Assembly (NCBI GenBank): GCA_938092005.1
Contig: CALKOU010000003.1
Span: 62,001 to 126,000 of the forward strand
Origin: an uncultured Flavobacteriaceae bacterium
Lineage (GTDB): Bacteria; Bacteroidota; Bacteroidia; Flavobacteriales; Flavobacteriaceae
DNA length: 64,000 nt
Reading direction: 5' to 3'
The position numbers and the translations under genes were made by a program. This document shows, one piece after another, positions 11,554 to 19,064 of the stretch; the stretch's first letter is position 1; each line of letters starts with the position of its first letter. The notes beneath the pieces were generated by a model that saw only the letters and a list, made by a program, of their open reading frames with translations, did not search any database and was not told the DNA's origin.

Positions 11554-12822
11554 TTAAGCATTCGAAGTGACGTTATTATTAAATAGTATTTTTCTAAGCC
11601 AGAAAACTGTGGTTATAAAATAAATGAAATACGAAATAAAATGTGCTTTTACAGCTCCTACTAATCCGTAAACATCAACAAAAAAAACGGTAAACATATA
11701 TAACGACAAAAACAACAACATGTCAATTAATATGTAGGGAGTTGCCATACGCCTTGCGTGGAAATACACGGACAACACAAGCGTAAGTGCTCGAAAAAAA
11801 TCACCTAATAGCTGCCAACCAAAAAGAGATTCAACGGGTGCAAATTCAGAAGAAAACAATACTAAAATGGCATGCTTACGCATAAAAAACAAAGACACTA
11901 AAAACAACGCAAATAGCGGCATCAATTTCTTTAGATATTCCAACACTTGTAGCCTGTAAAAACCATTGCTGGTTTGGGCTGTAATTTTTGGAAGCACATA
12001 CATTAACATTATGGAATTCAACAAAATGAAATAGAAGTAAGAAAATTGATTCATCGCCTCCCAATATCCTACTGCATCAATACCAAGGTTATTTGATAAG
12101 TGATTTCTGATAAGAATAAGCAATAATGGGAATGCAATTCCCGAAAACAACGTCATCAAACTGTATAAGAAAAGATTTTTTGCGATCCATTTTGACCACA
12201 CAATTTTTAATGACGGCACGTTTGCTTTTAAAAAAGAAGCACTACTGAAAAAATAAAATACTGGAACGCAAACAGTAGCAAGTAAAGCACCAGAGAGCCC
12301 AAATCTGAATGTAAGAAAACCTACAATAGTCAAGTTGCAAACGTTCATGATCAATTCGACCCATACAACTCTTTTATAATTCCCCAATCCTTGTAATATT
12401 GAAAAATAAAGCGTGTGGAATCCTTGTAAAGGTACTACAAAGGCTAACGCTCTAAAAAGCCAAGTATATGTTTCGTTTTGTAATATGACAATAGCAAAAT
12501 GACTTGAGAAAAAGAACAATATTACGCCTACCAATAAAGAGGTTAGACCATAGATAATATGTGATGTCCCCAAAAGTTTCTGGAATGCTTCTTGTTGCTC
12601 CTTAAACTCTGACGCAAATCTTATAATACCCTGCTGCATTCCCAATGTGCTAGACGACACAAGAATTTGCATAGTACTTCTCAGGTTTCCAAGAATTGCA
12701 ATGCCTGAGGGGCCAAGCAAGAGTGCAAAAAGCTTCGTGAGTAAAAAGCTTACAACAAACTTAACAGCAATGGAAACCAACGAAAAAGAAAAAACTTTGT
12801 ACAAAGTATCGAGTATACGCAC
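11554..12822 (-). CDS. Wzx-like oligosaccharide flippase (MOP superfamily)
   Basis: Multi-pass membrane protein, 422 residues with about 12 hydrophobic segments and few charged stretches. It resembles O-antigen translocases that flip lipid-linked sugar repeats across the inner membrane. The start is a GTG at 12822, giving MRILDTLYKVFSF and a first helix near 13-40. A Gly/Ala-rich LLGPSGIAILGNL loop near 36-48 is typical of the family. A small 6-bp hairpin (12825-12841) sits directly before the start codon. It precedes the EptA-like gene on the same strand. Substrate specificity of this family cannot be read from sequence. Confidence 0.82.
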   Translation of the reverse strand: MRILDTLYKVFSFSLVSIAVKFVVSFLLTKLFALLLGPSGIAILGNLRSTMQILVSSSTLGMQQGIIRFASEFKEQQEAFQKLLGTSHIIYGLTSLLVGVILFFFSSHFAIVILQNETYTWLFRALAFVVPLQGFHTLYFSILQGLGNYKRVVWVELIMNVCNLTIVGFLTFRFGLSGALLATVCVPVFYFFSSASFLKANVPSLKIVWSKWIAKNLFLYSLMTLFSGIAFPLLLILIRNHLSNNLGIDAVGYWEAMNQFSYFYFILLNSIMLMYVLPKITAQTSNGFYRLQVLEYLKKLMPLFALFLVSLFFMRKHAILVLFSSEFAPVESLFGWQLLGDFFRALTLVLSVYFHARRMATPYILIDMLLFLSLYMFTVFFVDVYGLVGAVKAHFISYFIYFITTVFWLRKILFNNNVTSNA

Positions 12823-12891
12823 AAACCACTGCTAAAGTGGTATTGCACTGTGATTATAATTCAACAGTAAAACGCAAACTTACTAAAATAA

Positions 12892-14697
12892 TTACCCGAG
12901 CTGTTTAGAACGTCGTTTTCGCTCATTTTCATCAAGATAAATTTTGCGTAGTCGCAATGAAGCTGGCGTTACTTCAACGTACTCGTCTTTTTGAATATAC
13001 TCAAGGGCTTCTTCAAGTGTAAATGTAATAGGCGGTGCTAATTTTACTTTTTCATCGGAGCCAGAAGCACGAACATTTGAAAGTTTTTTTGTTTTGGTAA
13101 CATTAACCACCAAATCGTCTGCTCGAGAATTTTCACCAATTACCTGTCCCGTGTAAATTTCATCACTTGGATGAATAAAAAACTTACCTCTGTCTTGCAA
13201 TTTATCTAACGAATATGGAATCGCTGTTCCCTTTTCCATCGAAATAAGCGAACCATTAATACGACCAGGAATTTCCCCTTTGTAAGGCTCAAAATCAACA
13301 AACCTGTGATTCATAATAGCTTCTCCAGCTGTAGCCGTAAGCAATTGATTACGCAGACCAATAATACCTCTTGATGGTATTTTAAAAGAACACAACATAC
13401 GGCCACCTTTGGGCTCCATAGCTGTCATCTCTCCTTTTCGCATGGTTACCATTTCAACTGCTTTACCCGAAACTTCTTCTGGCAAATCAATAGACAACTC
13501 TTCAATGGGCTCACATTTTTTGCCATCAATTTCTTTAATAATAACTTGTGGCTGTCCAATCTGTAATTCGTAACCTTCTCGGCGCATGGTTTCAATCAAA
13601 ACCGATAAGTGCAAGACTCCTCGACCGTAAACCATAAACTTGTCTGCAGCATCTGTCTCATGAAGGCGCATGGCTAAATTTCGTTCCAATTCACGTTCCA
13701 AACGGTCTTTGATATGGCGTGAGGTTACAAACTTTCCTTCTTTACCAAAAAACGGCGAATCGTTAATGGTAAACAACATGCTCATGGTGGGTTCATCAAT
13801 TGATATCGTTGGCAATGCCTCTGGAGTTTCGACATCAGCTATCGTATCGCCAATTTCAAATCCTTCTAAGCCTACCACAGCACAAAGATCTCCTGCCTTT
13901 ACCTCATCCACTTTTTTTCTACCTAAACCATCGAAAACAAGCAATTCTTTGATTTTTGACTTCGTAATCGTACCGTCTCGTTTGATTAAAGAAACGGTGT
14001 CTGTAGCTTTTAAAACACCTCTGTGTAATCGTCCAATAGCTATCCGTCCCGTAAATGAAGAGTAATCCAATGAGGTGATCAACATCTGAGTGTTTCCCTG
14101 TGCTATTTTTGGTGCCGGGATATGCTCCACCACAGCATCCAATAGTGGCGCAATGGTGGTGGTTTGATTTTGCCAGTCGTCTGACATCCAATTGTTTTTG
14201 GCAGACCCGTAAAGAACTGGGAAGTCAAGCTGCCATTCTTCGGCACCTAATTCAAACATCAAATCAAATACTGCTTCATATACTTCTTCTGGAGTACAAT
14301 TTTCTTTGTCAACCTTGTTGACAACAACAATAGGTTTTAATTTTAAATCAATGGCTTTTTGCAACACAAAGCGTGTCTGAGGCATGGGGCCTTCAAAAGC
14401 ATCTACAAGAAGTAAAACACCATCGGCCATATTGAGAACCCGTTCCACTTCACCCCCAAAATCGGCGTGACCAGGCGTATCAATAATATTGATTTTAGTG
14501 TCTTGATACGAAACAGAAACATTTTTTGAAAGAATCGTAATCCCGCGCTCACGTTCCAAATCATTATTGTCTAGAATCAGTTCTCCTTTTGATTCGTTAT
14601 CACGAAAAAGTTGACAATGATGAAGGATTTTATCAACGAGGGTTGTCTTTCCGTGATCAACGTGTGCAATGATAGCAATATTCCGAATGTTTTCCAT
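12892..14697 (-). CDS. typA: Ribosome-associated translational GTPase TypA/BipA
   Basis: GTPase that binds the 70S ribosome and aids 50S assembly and stress or low-temperature growth. The 601 residues start MENIRNIAIIAHVDHGKTT, which holds the G1 motif. G2 lies in ERGITI, G3 is DTPGHADFGG and G4 is NKVDKE. The EF-G-like and BipA-specific C-terminal domains follow. I chose the ATG at 14697, not the in-frame GTG at 14715. Homologues begin here, and a -7-like TACATTTG (14715-14722) overlaps the GTG, so it would not be transcribed. Divergent from kdsA across 84 bp. Confidence 0.95.
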   Translation of the reverse strand: MENIRNIAIIAHVDHGKTTLVDKILHHCQLFRDNESKGELILDNNDLERERGITILSKNVSVSYQDTKINIIDTPGHADFGGEVERVLNMADGVLLLVDAFEGPMPQTRFVLQKAIDLKLKPIVVVNKVDKENCTPEEVYEAVFDLMFELGAEEWQLDFPVLYGSAKNNWMSDDWQNQTTTIAPLLDAVVEHIPAPKIAQGNTQMLITSLDYSSFTGRIAIGRLHRGVLKATDTVSLIKRDGTITKSKIKELLVFDGLGRKKVDEVKAGDLCAVVGLEGFEIGDTIADVETPEALPTISIDEPTMSMLFTINDSPFFGKEGKFVTSRHIKDRLERELERNLAMRLHETDAADKFMVYGRGVLHLSVLIETMRREGYELQIGQPQVIIKEIDGKKCEPIEELSIDLPEEVSGKAVEMVTMRKGEMTAMEPKGGRMLCSFKIPSRGIIGLRNQLLTATAGEAIMNHRFVDFEPYKGEIPGRINGSLISMEKGTAIPYSLDKLQDRGKFFIHPSDEIYTGQVIGENSRADDLVVNVTKTKKLSNVRASGSDEKVKLAPPITFTLEEALEYIQKDEYVEVTPASLRLRKIYLDENERKRRSKQLG

Positions 14698-14781
14698 AGC
14701 TTTTTTTGGCGGCACAAATGTACATTATTTTCTATTGGAGTAGCGTGTTCATTGCGTTGGGTTTATCCTTATTTTTGCTAC

Positions 14782-15594
14782 ATGAAACAATTCATCGAGC
14801 GTCAAAGCAAATCAGAACAGTTTTTTCTTCTTGCTGGCCCTTGTGCCATTGAAGGAGAAGACATGGCCATGCGCATAGCGGAACACATTGTTGCCGTAAC
14901 AGAAAAATTAAACATTCCCCTTATATTCAAAGGGAGTTTTAAGAAAGCTAACCGAAGTAGAATTGATAGCTTTACGGGAATAGGAGATGAAAAAGCACTA
15001 AGCATTCTTAAAAAAGTTGGGGAAGCATTCAACGTGCCAACCGTTACCGATATTCATGAAGTTTCCGATGCCGCTAAGGCTGCTGCATATGTAGATGTGT
15101 TGCAAATCCCAGCTTTTTTGGTACGTCAAACCGACTTGGTTGTGGCTGCCGCCAAAACAGGTAAGCATGTAAATCTAAAAAAAGGGCAGTTTATGAGCCC
15201 AGAAAGTATGAAACATGCTGTTAGAAAGGTTACCGACTCAGGAAACAACAATGCGTGGATTACAGATAGAGGGTCTATGTTTGGTTATCAAGACATGGTA
15301 GTAGACTTTAGAGGTATCCCCGTGATGAAAAAATTTGCGCCAACCATTTTAGATATTACGCATTCGCTACAACAACCCAACCAAGCAAGTGGTGTAACTG
15401 GCGGGCGGCCAGAGCTTATTGAAACAATGGCTAAAGCAGGAATTGCAGCTGGTGTAGACGGTTTGTTTTTGGAAACACATCACGATCCCAGTAGTGCAAA
15501 GAGTGATGGTGCAAATATGCTTCCATTACATCTTTTGGAAGGACTGCTCACAAGGCTTGCAATTCTTCGTAAAACAGTTAACGAGATTTCGTAA
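14782..15594 (+). CDS. kdsA: 3-deoxy-8-phosphooctulonate synthase (KDO-8-P synthase)
   Basis: Condenses phosphoenolpyruvate with arabinose-5-phosphate to KDO-8-phosphate for the LPS inner core, so the cell makes KDO-containing LPS. 270 residues, with family motifs LAGPCAIEG (about 15-23), FKGSFKKANRSR, TDRGSMFGY, and the C-terminal ETHHDPSSAKSDG. The ATG at 14782 fits the homologues; an in-frame upstream extension would run into typA. A -7-like box TATTTTTG (14770-14777) ends 4 nt before this ATG, which suggests a leaderless message. The tmRNA gene follows 39 nt after the stop. Confidence 0.96.
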   Translation: MKQFIERQSKSEQFFLLAGPCAIEGEDMAMRIAEHIVAVTEKLNIPLIFKGSFKKANRSRIDSFTGIGDEKALSILKKVGEAFNVPTVTDIHEVSDAAKAAAYVDVLQIPAFLVRQTDLVVAAAKTGKHVNLKKGQFMSPESMKHAVRKVTDSGNNNAWITDRGSMFGYQDMVVDFRGIPVMKKFAPTILDITHSLQQPNQASGVTGGRPELIETMAKAGIAAGVDGLFLETHHDPSSAKSDGANMLPLHLLEGLLTRLAILRKTVNEIS

Positions 15595-15633
15595 ATTTGC
15601 ATCCGCCTTAGGCGAAATGTTCTTTGAATACAT

Positions 15634-16030
15634 GGGGTCGACTGGTATTGACAGCGAGATTCATGACGGTGTAAGCAAGTCGAGCGCTGGACTACAGCTC
15701 GTAAAACTCATAGTACCACCATTTTAAATGGCGAGAATAACTACGCTCTTGCAGCCTAATTGACTGAATTATAGTAAGTCATGGCCCTAGTCCCGCAAGG
15801 CGGGAAGGCAAGATGTCTTTGGGAAGCCCTTGTTGACGGCGTCCCACCAAAAGGCACCATCAAAGTCAACATAGAGAACACGATGCTTTGACGCGTTCTC
15901 AAAACAAAGAAGCTAAGGTAATTGTGGGCGGTTTTCGGTCAGCAACTATTCGAAAATAGAACGAAAACTAAACTTGAAGAAAGCATTGAATTGACTTGTT
16001 TGGACGAGGGTTCGATTCCCTCCGACTCCA
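15634..16030 (+). ncRNA. ssrA: Transfer-messenger RNA (tmRNA)
   Basis: Rescues stalled ribosomes and tags the unfinished protein for proteolysis. The 5' end GGGGTCG pairs with the 3' CGACTCC to form the tRNA-like acceptor stem, with one G-U pair. The T arm is GAGGG-TTCGATT-CCCTC (16007-16022), the discriminator is A16030, and CCA is not encoded. The tag frame at 15730-15759 reads GENNYALAA then TAA, the usual flavobacterial tag. Pseudoknot-rich DNA follows the tag. A -7-like TAAATTTG (15592-15599) overlaps the kdsA stop and could start a short precursor, or the RNA may be processed from a kdsA read-through transcript. Confidence 0.97.
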
Positions 16031-16194
16031 CTTTGAAGCACAGCAAAGCTGTGGATAACATCATAAAAAGCCCTGCAAATGTATTTGTGAGGGCTTTGTT
16101 GGTTTTATACACTAAGTGCTGGAAGCACTGTTTGCAGTATTTCCTAAAAGGGAGGCCCGAAAAAACCCAAAGGGTACTCCCCTCCGACTCCACT
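16018..16194 (+). repeat. 15-bp direct repeat of the tmRNA 3' end (att-like)
   Basis: The last 13 bases of ssrA plus two more (CCCTCCGACTCCACT, 16018-16032) recur exactly at 16180-16194, 162 bp away in the same orientation. The DNA between the copies holds the terminator, a perfect 6-bp hairpin AGTGCT-GGA-AGCACT (16115-16129) and no convincing gene. Tyrosine integrases often use tmRNA 3' ends as attachment sites and restore the gene end by duplication. This arrangement would fit a remnant of a lost element, but there is no integrase gene here. Confidence 0.6.
16067..16097 (+). terminator. Terminator hairpin downstream of tmRNA
   Basis: AAAGCCCT (16067-16074) pairs with AGGGCTTT (16090-16097), and an inner CAAA/TTTG pairing extends the stem. 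A T-rich tail (TTGGTTTTA) follows. It lies 37 nt after the tmRNA end and most likely stops its transcription. Confidence 0.65.
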
Positions 16195-16271
16195 GAGAAA
16201 TCACGGCACTGTGTTTATTTAATCGATTAAATTTAGAATTAAGTATATTCGAGAACCAAAATAAAACAACC

Positions 16272-17963
16272 ATGAATTTTTCAACCCTAGATATTACTGT
16301 ATTTGTACTTTATGCTTTAGTCATTTTATCGATTGGACTTTATGTATCCCGCCAAAAAAAGGGAGAAACAAAAAGTGCAGAAGACTATTTTTTAGCAGGA
16401 AAATCGTTGCCGTGGTGGGCCATTGGCGCATCCCTTATAGCAGCAAACATTTCTGCGGAACAGTTTATTGGTATGTCGGGATCGGGCTTTGCCCTTGGAC
16501 TGGCTATTGCTTCTTATGAGTGGATGGCTGCCATTACACTACTAGTCGTAGGAAAATACTTTTTACCCATATTTATTGAAAAGGGGCTCTATACCATCCC
16601 TGAATTTATTGAAAAACGCTACAGCACCAATCTCAAAACGATACTCGCAGTTTTTTGGATTGCGCTTTTCGTCTTTGTGAACTTAACTTCTGTTTTGTTT
16701 TTAGGCGGAAAAGCACTAGATACGATAATAGGAACAGGTGATGGTGGCATCTTACTCAATAGTATTATTGGACTAGGCCTTTTTGCTGCGGCATACTCAC
16801 TGTGGGGCGGTTTGGCTGCCGTAGCTTGGACCGATGTGGTACAGGTGGTGTTACTTGTTTTTGGTGGTCTTTTGATGGCGTATTTTGCCTTGGCAAACGT
16901 TACCGATTCGGGAAGTTTTCTTGATGGGCTTAAATATGTTTATGAAAAAGCACCTGAACGTTTTTCCATGATTCTTTCTAAAGGAGAAATCATAACTCCC
17001 AATGACCGTGATGCATGGTGGGACCTTCCGGGTCTTGCGGTAATCATAGGTGGTATGTGGGTAGCCAATCTTTACTACTGGGGTTTTAATCAGTATATCA
17101 TTCAACGTACGTTGGCGGCTAAAAGCTTAAGAGAAGGCCAAAAGGGAATTGTATTTGCGGCATTTTTAAAACTTATTATCCCAGCAATTGTGGTAATCCC
17201 AGGAATCATTGCATATGTCATGAACTTAGACCTAGAGACGGGAGCTTTAAGTATGGAATTACTTGAAACTGGGGGGTTTGTAAATCCAGAAAATAATAAC
17301 ATTATAAACGACAATGCGACTCCATGGTTGATTAAAAACTTTATTCCCGTTGGGCTCAAGGGGCTTATTTTAGCAGCTTTAGCCGCAGCTATTGTTTCTT
17401 CTTTGGCTTCTATGTTAAACTCTACATCTACCATATTTACGATGGATATCTATAAATCCATGTTTAACAAAAAGGCATCCGATAAACAAATGGTTAAAGT
17501 AGGGCGCTTAACAGGATTAGTAGCATTAATTATTGCCATGCTAATTGCCCCTCAACTCGGAAGTTTAGGTCAAGTGTTCCAATTTATACAAGAATATACA
17601 GGCGTGGTAAGTCCAGGTATTTTAGCAGTTTTTCTTATGGGATTGTTTTATAAAAAAGCTACCAATAATGCAGCCATCTGGGGTGTTATACTCTCCATTC
17701 CTATTGCAATGTATTTTAAAATTGCACCCAATGGCTGGAGTGATGCAGCCATTTTTGTAAACCTTCCGTTTATGCACCAAATGATGCTAACGTGTATAGG
17801 AACACTGCTCATTATTGACGGAATAAGCAAACTTGAAGGAAATCAGAATGATCCAAAAGGAATTGCACTAAGTAAGGAGTTGTTTGCTACAAACAAGACT
17901 TTTAATGTAGCTGCATTTGGAGTACTGTTGATTACAGCATTTTTGTACGCTCTGTTATGGTAA
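16272..17963 (+). CDS. SGLT-type sodium/sugar symporter (SSS family)
   Basis: Inner-membrane Na+/solute symporter of 563 residues with about 14 hydrophobic helices. It closely resembles Vibrio vSGLT from memory: NISAEQFIGMSGSG and ASYEWM hold sugar-binding Gln and Glu positions, YYWGFNQYIIQRTLAAKS is shared, and ALAAAIVSSLASMLNST carries the Na2-site serines. The likely substrate is therefore a hexose such as galactose or glucose. It starts at the ATG at 16272; a weak -7-like TATATTCG lies at 16244-16251. It stands alone on plus, with a convergent cold-shock gene after it. Uptake of sugar released by exported glucanases such as the GH81 nearby is plausible but not shown. Confidence 0.9.
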   Translation: MNFSTLDITVFVLYALVILSIGLYVSRQKKGETKSAEDYFLAGKSLPWWAIGASLIAANISAEQFIGMSGSGFALGLAIASYEWMAAITLLVVGKYFLPIFIEKGLYTIPEFIEKRYSTNLKTILAVFWIALFVFVNLTSVLFLGGKALDTIIGTGDGGILLNSIIGLGLFAAAYSLWGGLAAVAWTDVVQVVLLVFGGLLMAYFALANVTDSGSFLDGLKYVYEKAPERFSMILSKGEIITPNDRDAWWDLPGLAVIIGGMWVANLYYWGFNQYIIQRTLAAKSLREGQKGIVFAAFLKLIIPAIVVIPGIIAYVMNLDLETGALSMELLETGGFVNPENNNIINDNATPWLIKNFIPVGLKGLILAALAAAIVSSLASMLNSTSTIFTMDIYKSMFNKKASDKQMVKVGRLTGLVALIIAMLIAPQLGSLGQVFQFIQEYTGVVSPGILAVFLMGLFYKKATNNAAIWGVILSIPIAMYFKIAPNGWSDAAIFVNLPFMHQMMLTCIGTLLIIDGISKLEGNQNDPKGIALSKELFATNKTFNVAAFGVLLITAFLYALLW

Positions 17964-18043
17964 TATAATAAACAAAAAAAAGGCACCCAAAACACAAAAA
18001 TGCATTAAGGGGCCGTTAACTCGATTTAAAAAAACCGAAAAAA

Positions 18044-18067
18044 TACCCTTCGTGGAAACGAAGGGTA
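18044..18067 (-). terminator. Terminator hairpin after cold-shock gene
   Basis: A perfect 10-bp stem TACCCTTCGT/ACGAAGGGTA closes a GGAA tetraloop. On the minus strand the stem is followed by TTTTTTCGG and a second T run, so it should end the csp transcript; it may also stop the convergent symporter message. Confidence 0.8.
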
Positions 18068-18086
18068 ATAAAGCGTTACTATAAAA

Positions 18087-18278
18087 CTATACTAGTTTTA
18101 TGTTGCTTGCTGATTTACCGCGTTTTCCATCTTCTTCATCAAAGGATACGCTATCACCTTCATTTAGTGACATTCCATGCTCTAATGCACTGATGTGAAC
18201 AAAAATGTCCTCCCCTGCGTCAGTAGTGATGAAACCAAATCCTTTTGAATCGTTGAAAAACTTTACTTTACCTGTCAT
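18087..18278 (-). CDS. Cold-shock domain protein
   Basis: Small single-stranded nucleic acid binding protein of 63 residues, one OB-fold cold-shock domain. RNP1 appears as KGFGFIT and RNP2 as [10 protein letters not shown] start it at the ATG at 18278 ([15 protein letters not shown]), not the 41-codon upstream extension, because that is where the domain begins. The upstream extension is hydrophobic, low-complexity and is probably untranslated leader. A near-consensus promoter (TTTA-N19-TAATCTTG on minus) lies about 40 nt upstream. It probably acts as an RNA chaperone; whether it is cold-induced cannot be read here. Confidence 0.93.
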   Translation of the reverse strand: MTGKVKFFNDSKGFGFITTDAGEDIFVHISALEHGMSLNEGDSVSFDEEDGKRGKSASNIKLV

Positions 18279-18390
18279 AATTAAAAATATACGCAAGATT
18301 ACAATTAATATTCGAACAATTAAACTAAAAAATGATTTATTACAAAAATTAACGCTGAAGCTGTCTGAAAAATAATTTAGGGATAAAAAA

Positions 18391-18410
18391 AAAGCGCCCA
18401 AAGGCGCTTT
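18391..18410 (-). terminator. Terminator hairpin after carbonic anhydrase
   Basis: AAAGCGCC (18391-18398) pairs perfectly with GGCGCTTT (18403-18410) around a CAAA loop. On the minus strand a further run of T follows, so it ends the sulP-carbonic anhydrase transcript, whose stop codon is 21 nt away. Confidence 0.85.
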
Positions 18411-18430
18411 TGTTTAATACGTGCGTTTTT

Positions 18431-19063
18431 TTATAACCATTGAACGGCACCACTAGCAAGTTGGTAAACACCGCCTTTAATGGCAATTTCACCAGCTGCT
18501 TCCATTTCAGCTAAAATGGTACTCATTTCTTTAATTTCACTAATTGTATGGTGTACATTTTGAGCTATCGCGGCATTCACAAAAGCAGGATTACCGCTAT
18601 TATAAGGTGCATCAACATTCGTCTTAACTGCATCCACAGCGGGTTGAATGTTTGCGAGTAGTGCTGTTATGTTACCAAGCGTTACGCCATCACAAGCGGC
18701 TTTGACTGCGCCACAACCTTCGTGACCTAAAACTACTATGAGTTTACTACCAGCCACCTTACAAGCATACTCCATACTGGCAACAATGTCAGTGTTTGCA
18801 AAATTCCCAGCTACACGAGCGACAAAAACATCTCCTAGGGCTTGGTCAAATACTTCCTCAACCACTACACGTGAGTCTATACATGACAATACTATAGCTT
18901 GAGGTGCTTGCCCTGAAACACATGCAGCACGAAGACCGCTGTTGTCAGTAGCTGTTAAACGATCACTTGTATAGTTTGCATTACCTGCTTTTAGGTTTTC
19001 TAATACAGTCGCTGGCGATAGTTGTGCCTGAGCTTCTGCTGTTAAAATCTCTTTTCTCATCAT
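18431..19063 (-). CDS. Beta-class carbonic anhydrase
   Basis: Zinc enzyme that interconverts CO2 and bicarbonate, 210 residues. The zinc ligands and the Asp-Arg dyad are visible: SCIDSRV (Cys, Asp, Arg) near residues 61-67, and GHEGCGA (His and Cys) near 116-122. No signal peptide, so it should be cytoplasmic. It starts one base after the stop of the SulP transporter gene, so the two are one operon and probably handle bicarbonate together, as in BicA-type uptake. Either of the two leading ATGs could be used. Confidence 0.94.
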   Translation of the reverse strand: MMRKEILTAEAQAQLSPATVLENLKAGNANYTSDRLTATDNSGLRAACVSGQAPQAIVLSCIDSRVVVEEVFDQALGDVFVARVAGNFANTDIVASMEYACKVAGSKLIVVLGHEGCGAVKAACDGVTLGNITALLANIQPAVDAVKTNVDAPYNSGNPAFVNAAIAQNVHHTISEIKEMSTILAEMEAAGEIAIKGGVYQLASGAVQWL

Positions 19064-19064
19064 C

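Noticed and set aside
12825..12841. Hairpin ACCACT-GCTAA-AGTGGT before the flippase start, considered as the typA terminator
   Set aside because: Only 6 bp and no clear T run; kept as a note because it sits on the start codon.
14698..14715. GTG start six codons upstream of the typA ATG
   Set aside because: The TACATTTG box overlaps it, homologues begin at MENIRNIAIIAH, and no leader would remain.
14611..14781. 57-codon N-terminal extension of kdsA
   Set aside because: It would be antisense to the conserved GTP-binding end of typA; KdsA homologues begin at the ATG at 14782.
15922..16230. Plus- and minus-strand reading frames of 84-102 codons over the tmRNA 3' half
   Set aside because: They lie across the structured tRNA-like end of ssrA and its terminator, match no family and arise from the GC-richer RNA gene.
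18279..18401. 41-codon N-terminal extension of the cold-shock protein
   Set aside because: Low-complexity hydrophobic translation of AT-rich leader; the OB-fold starts at 18278.
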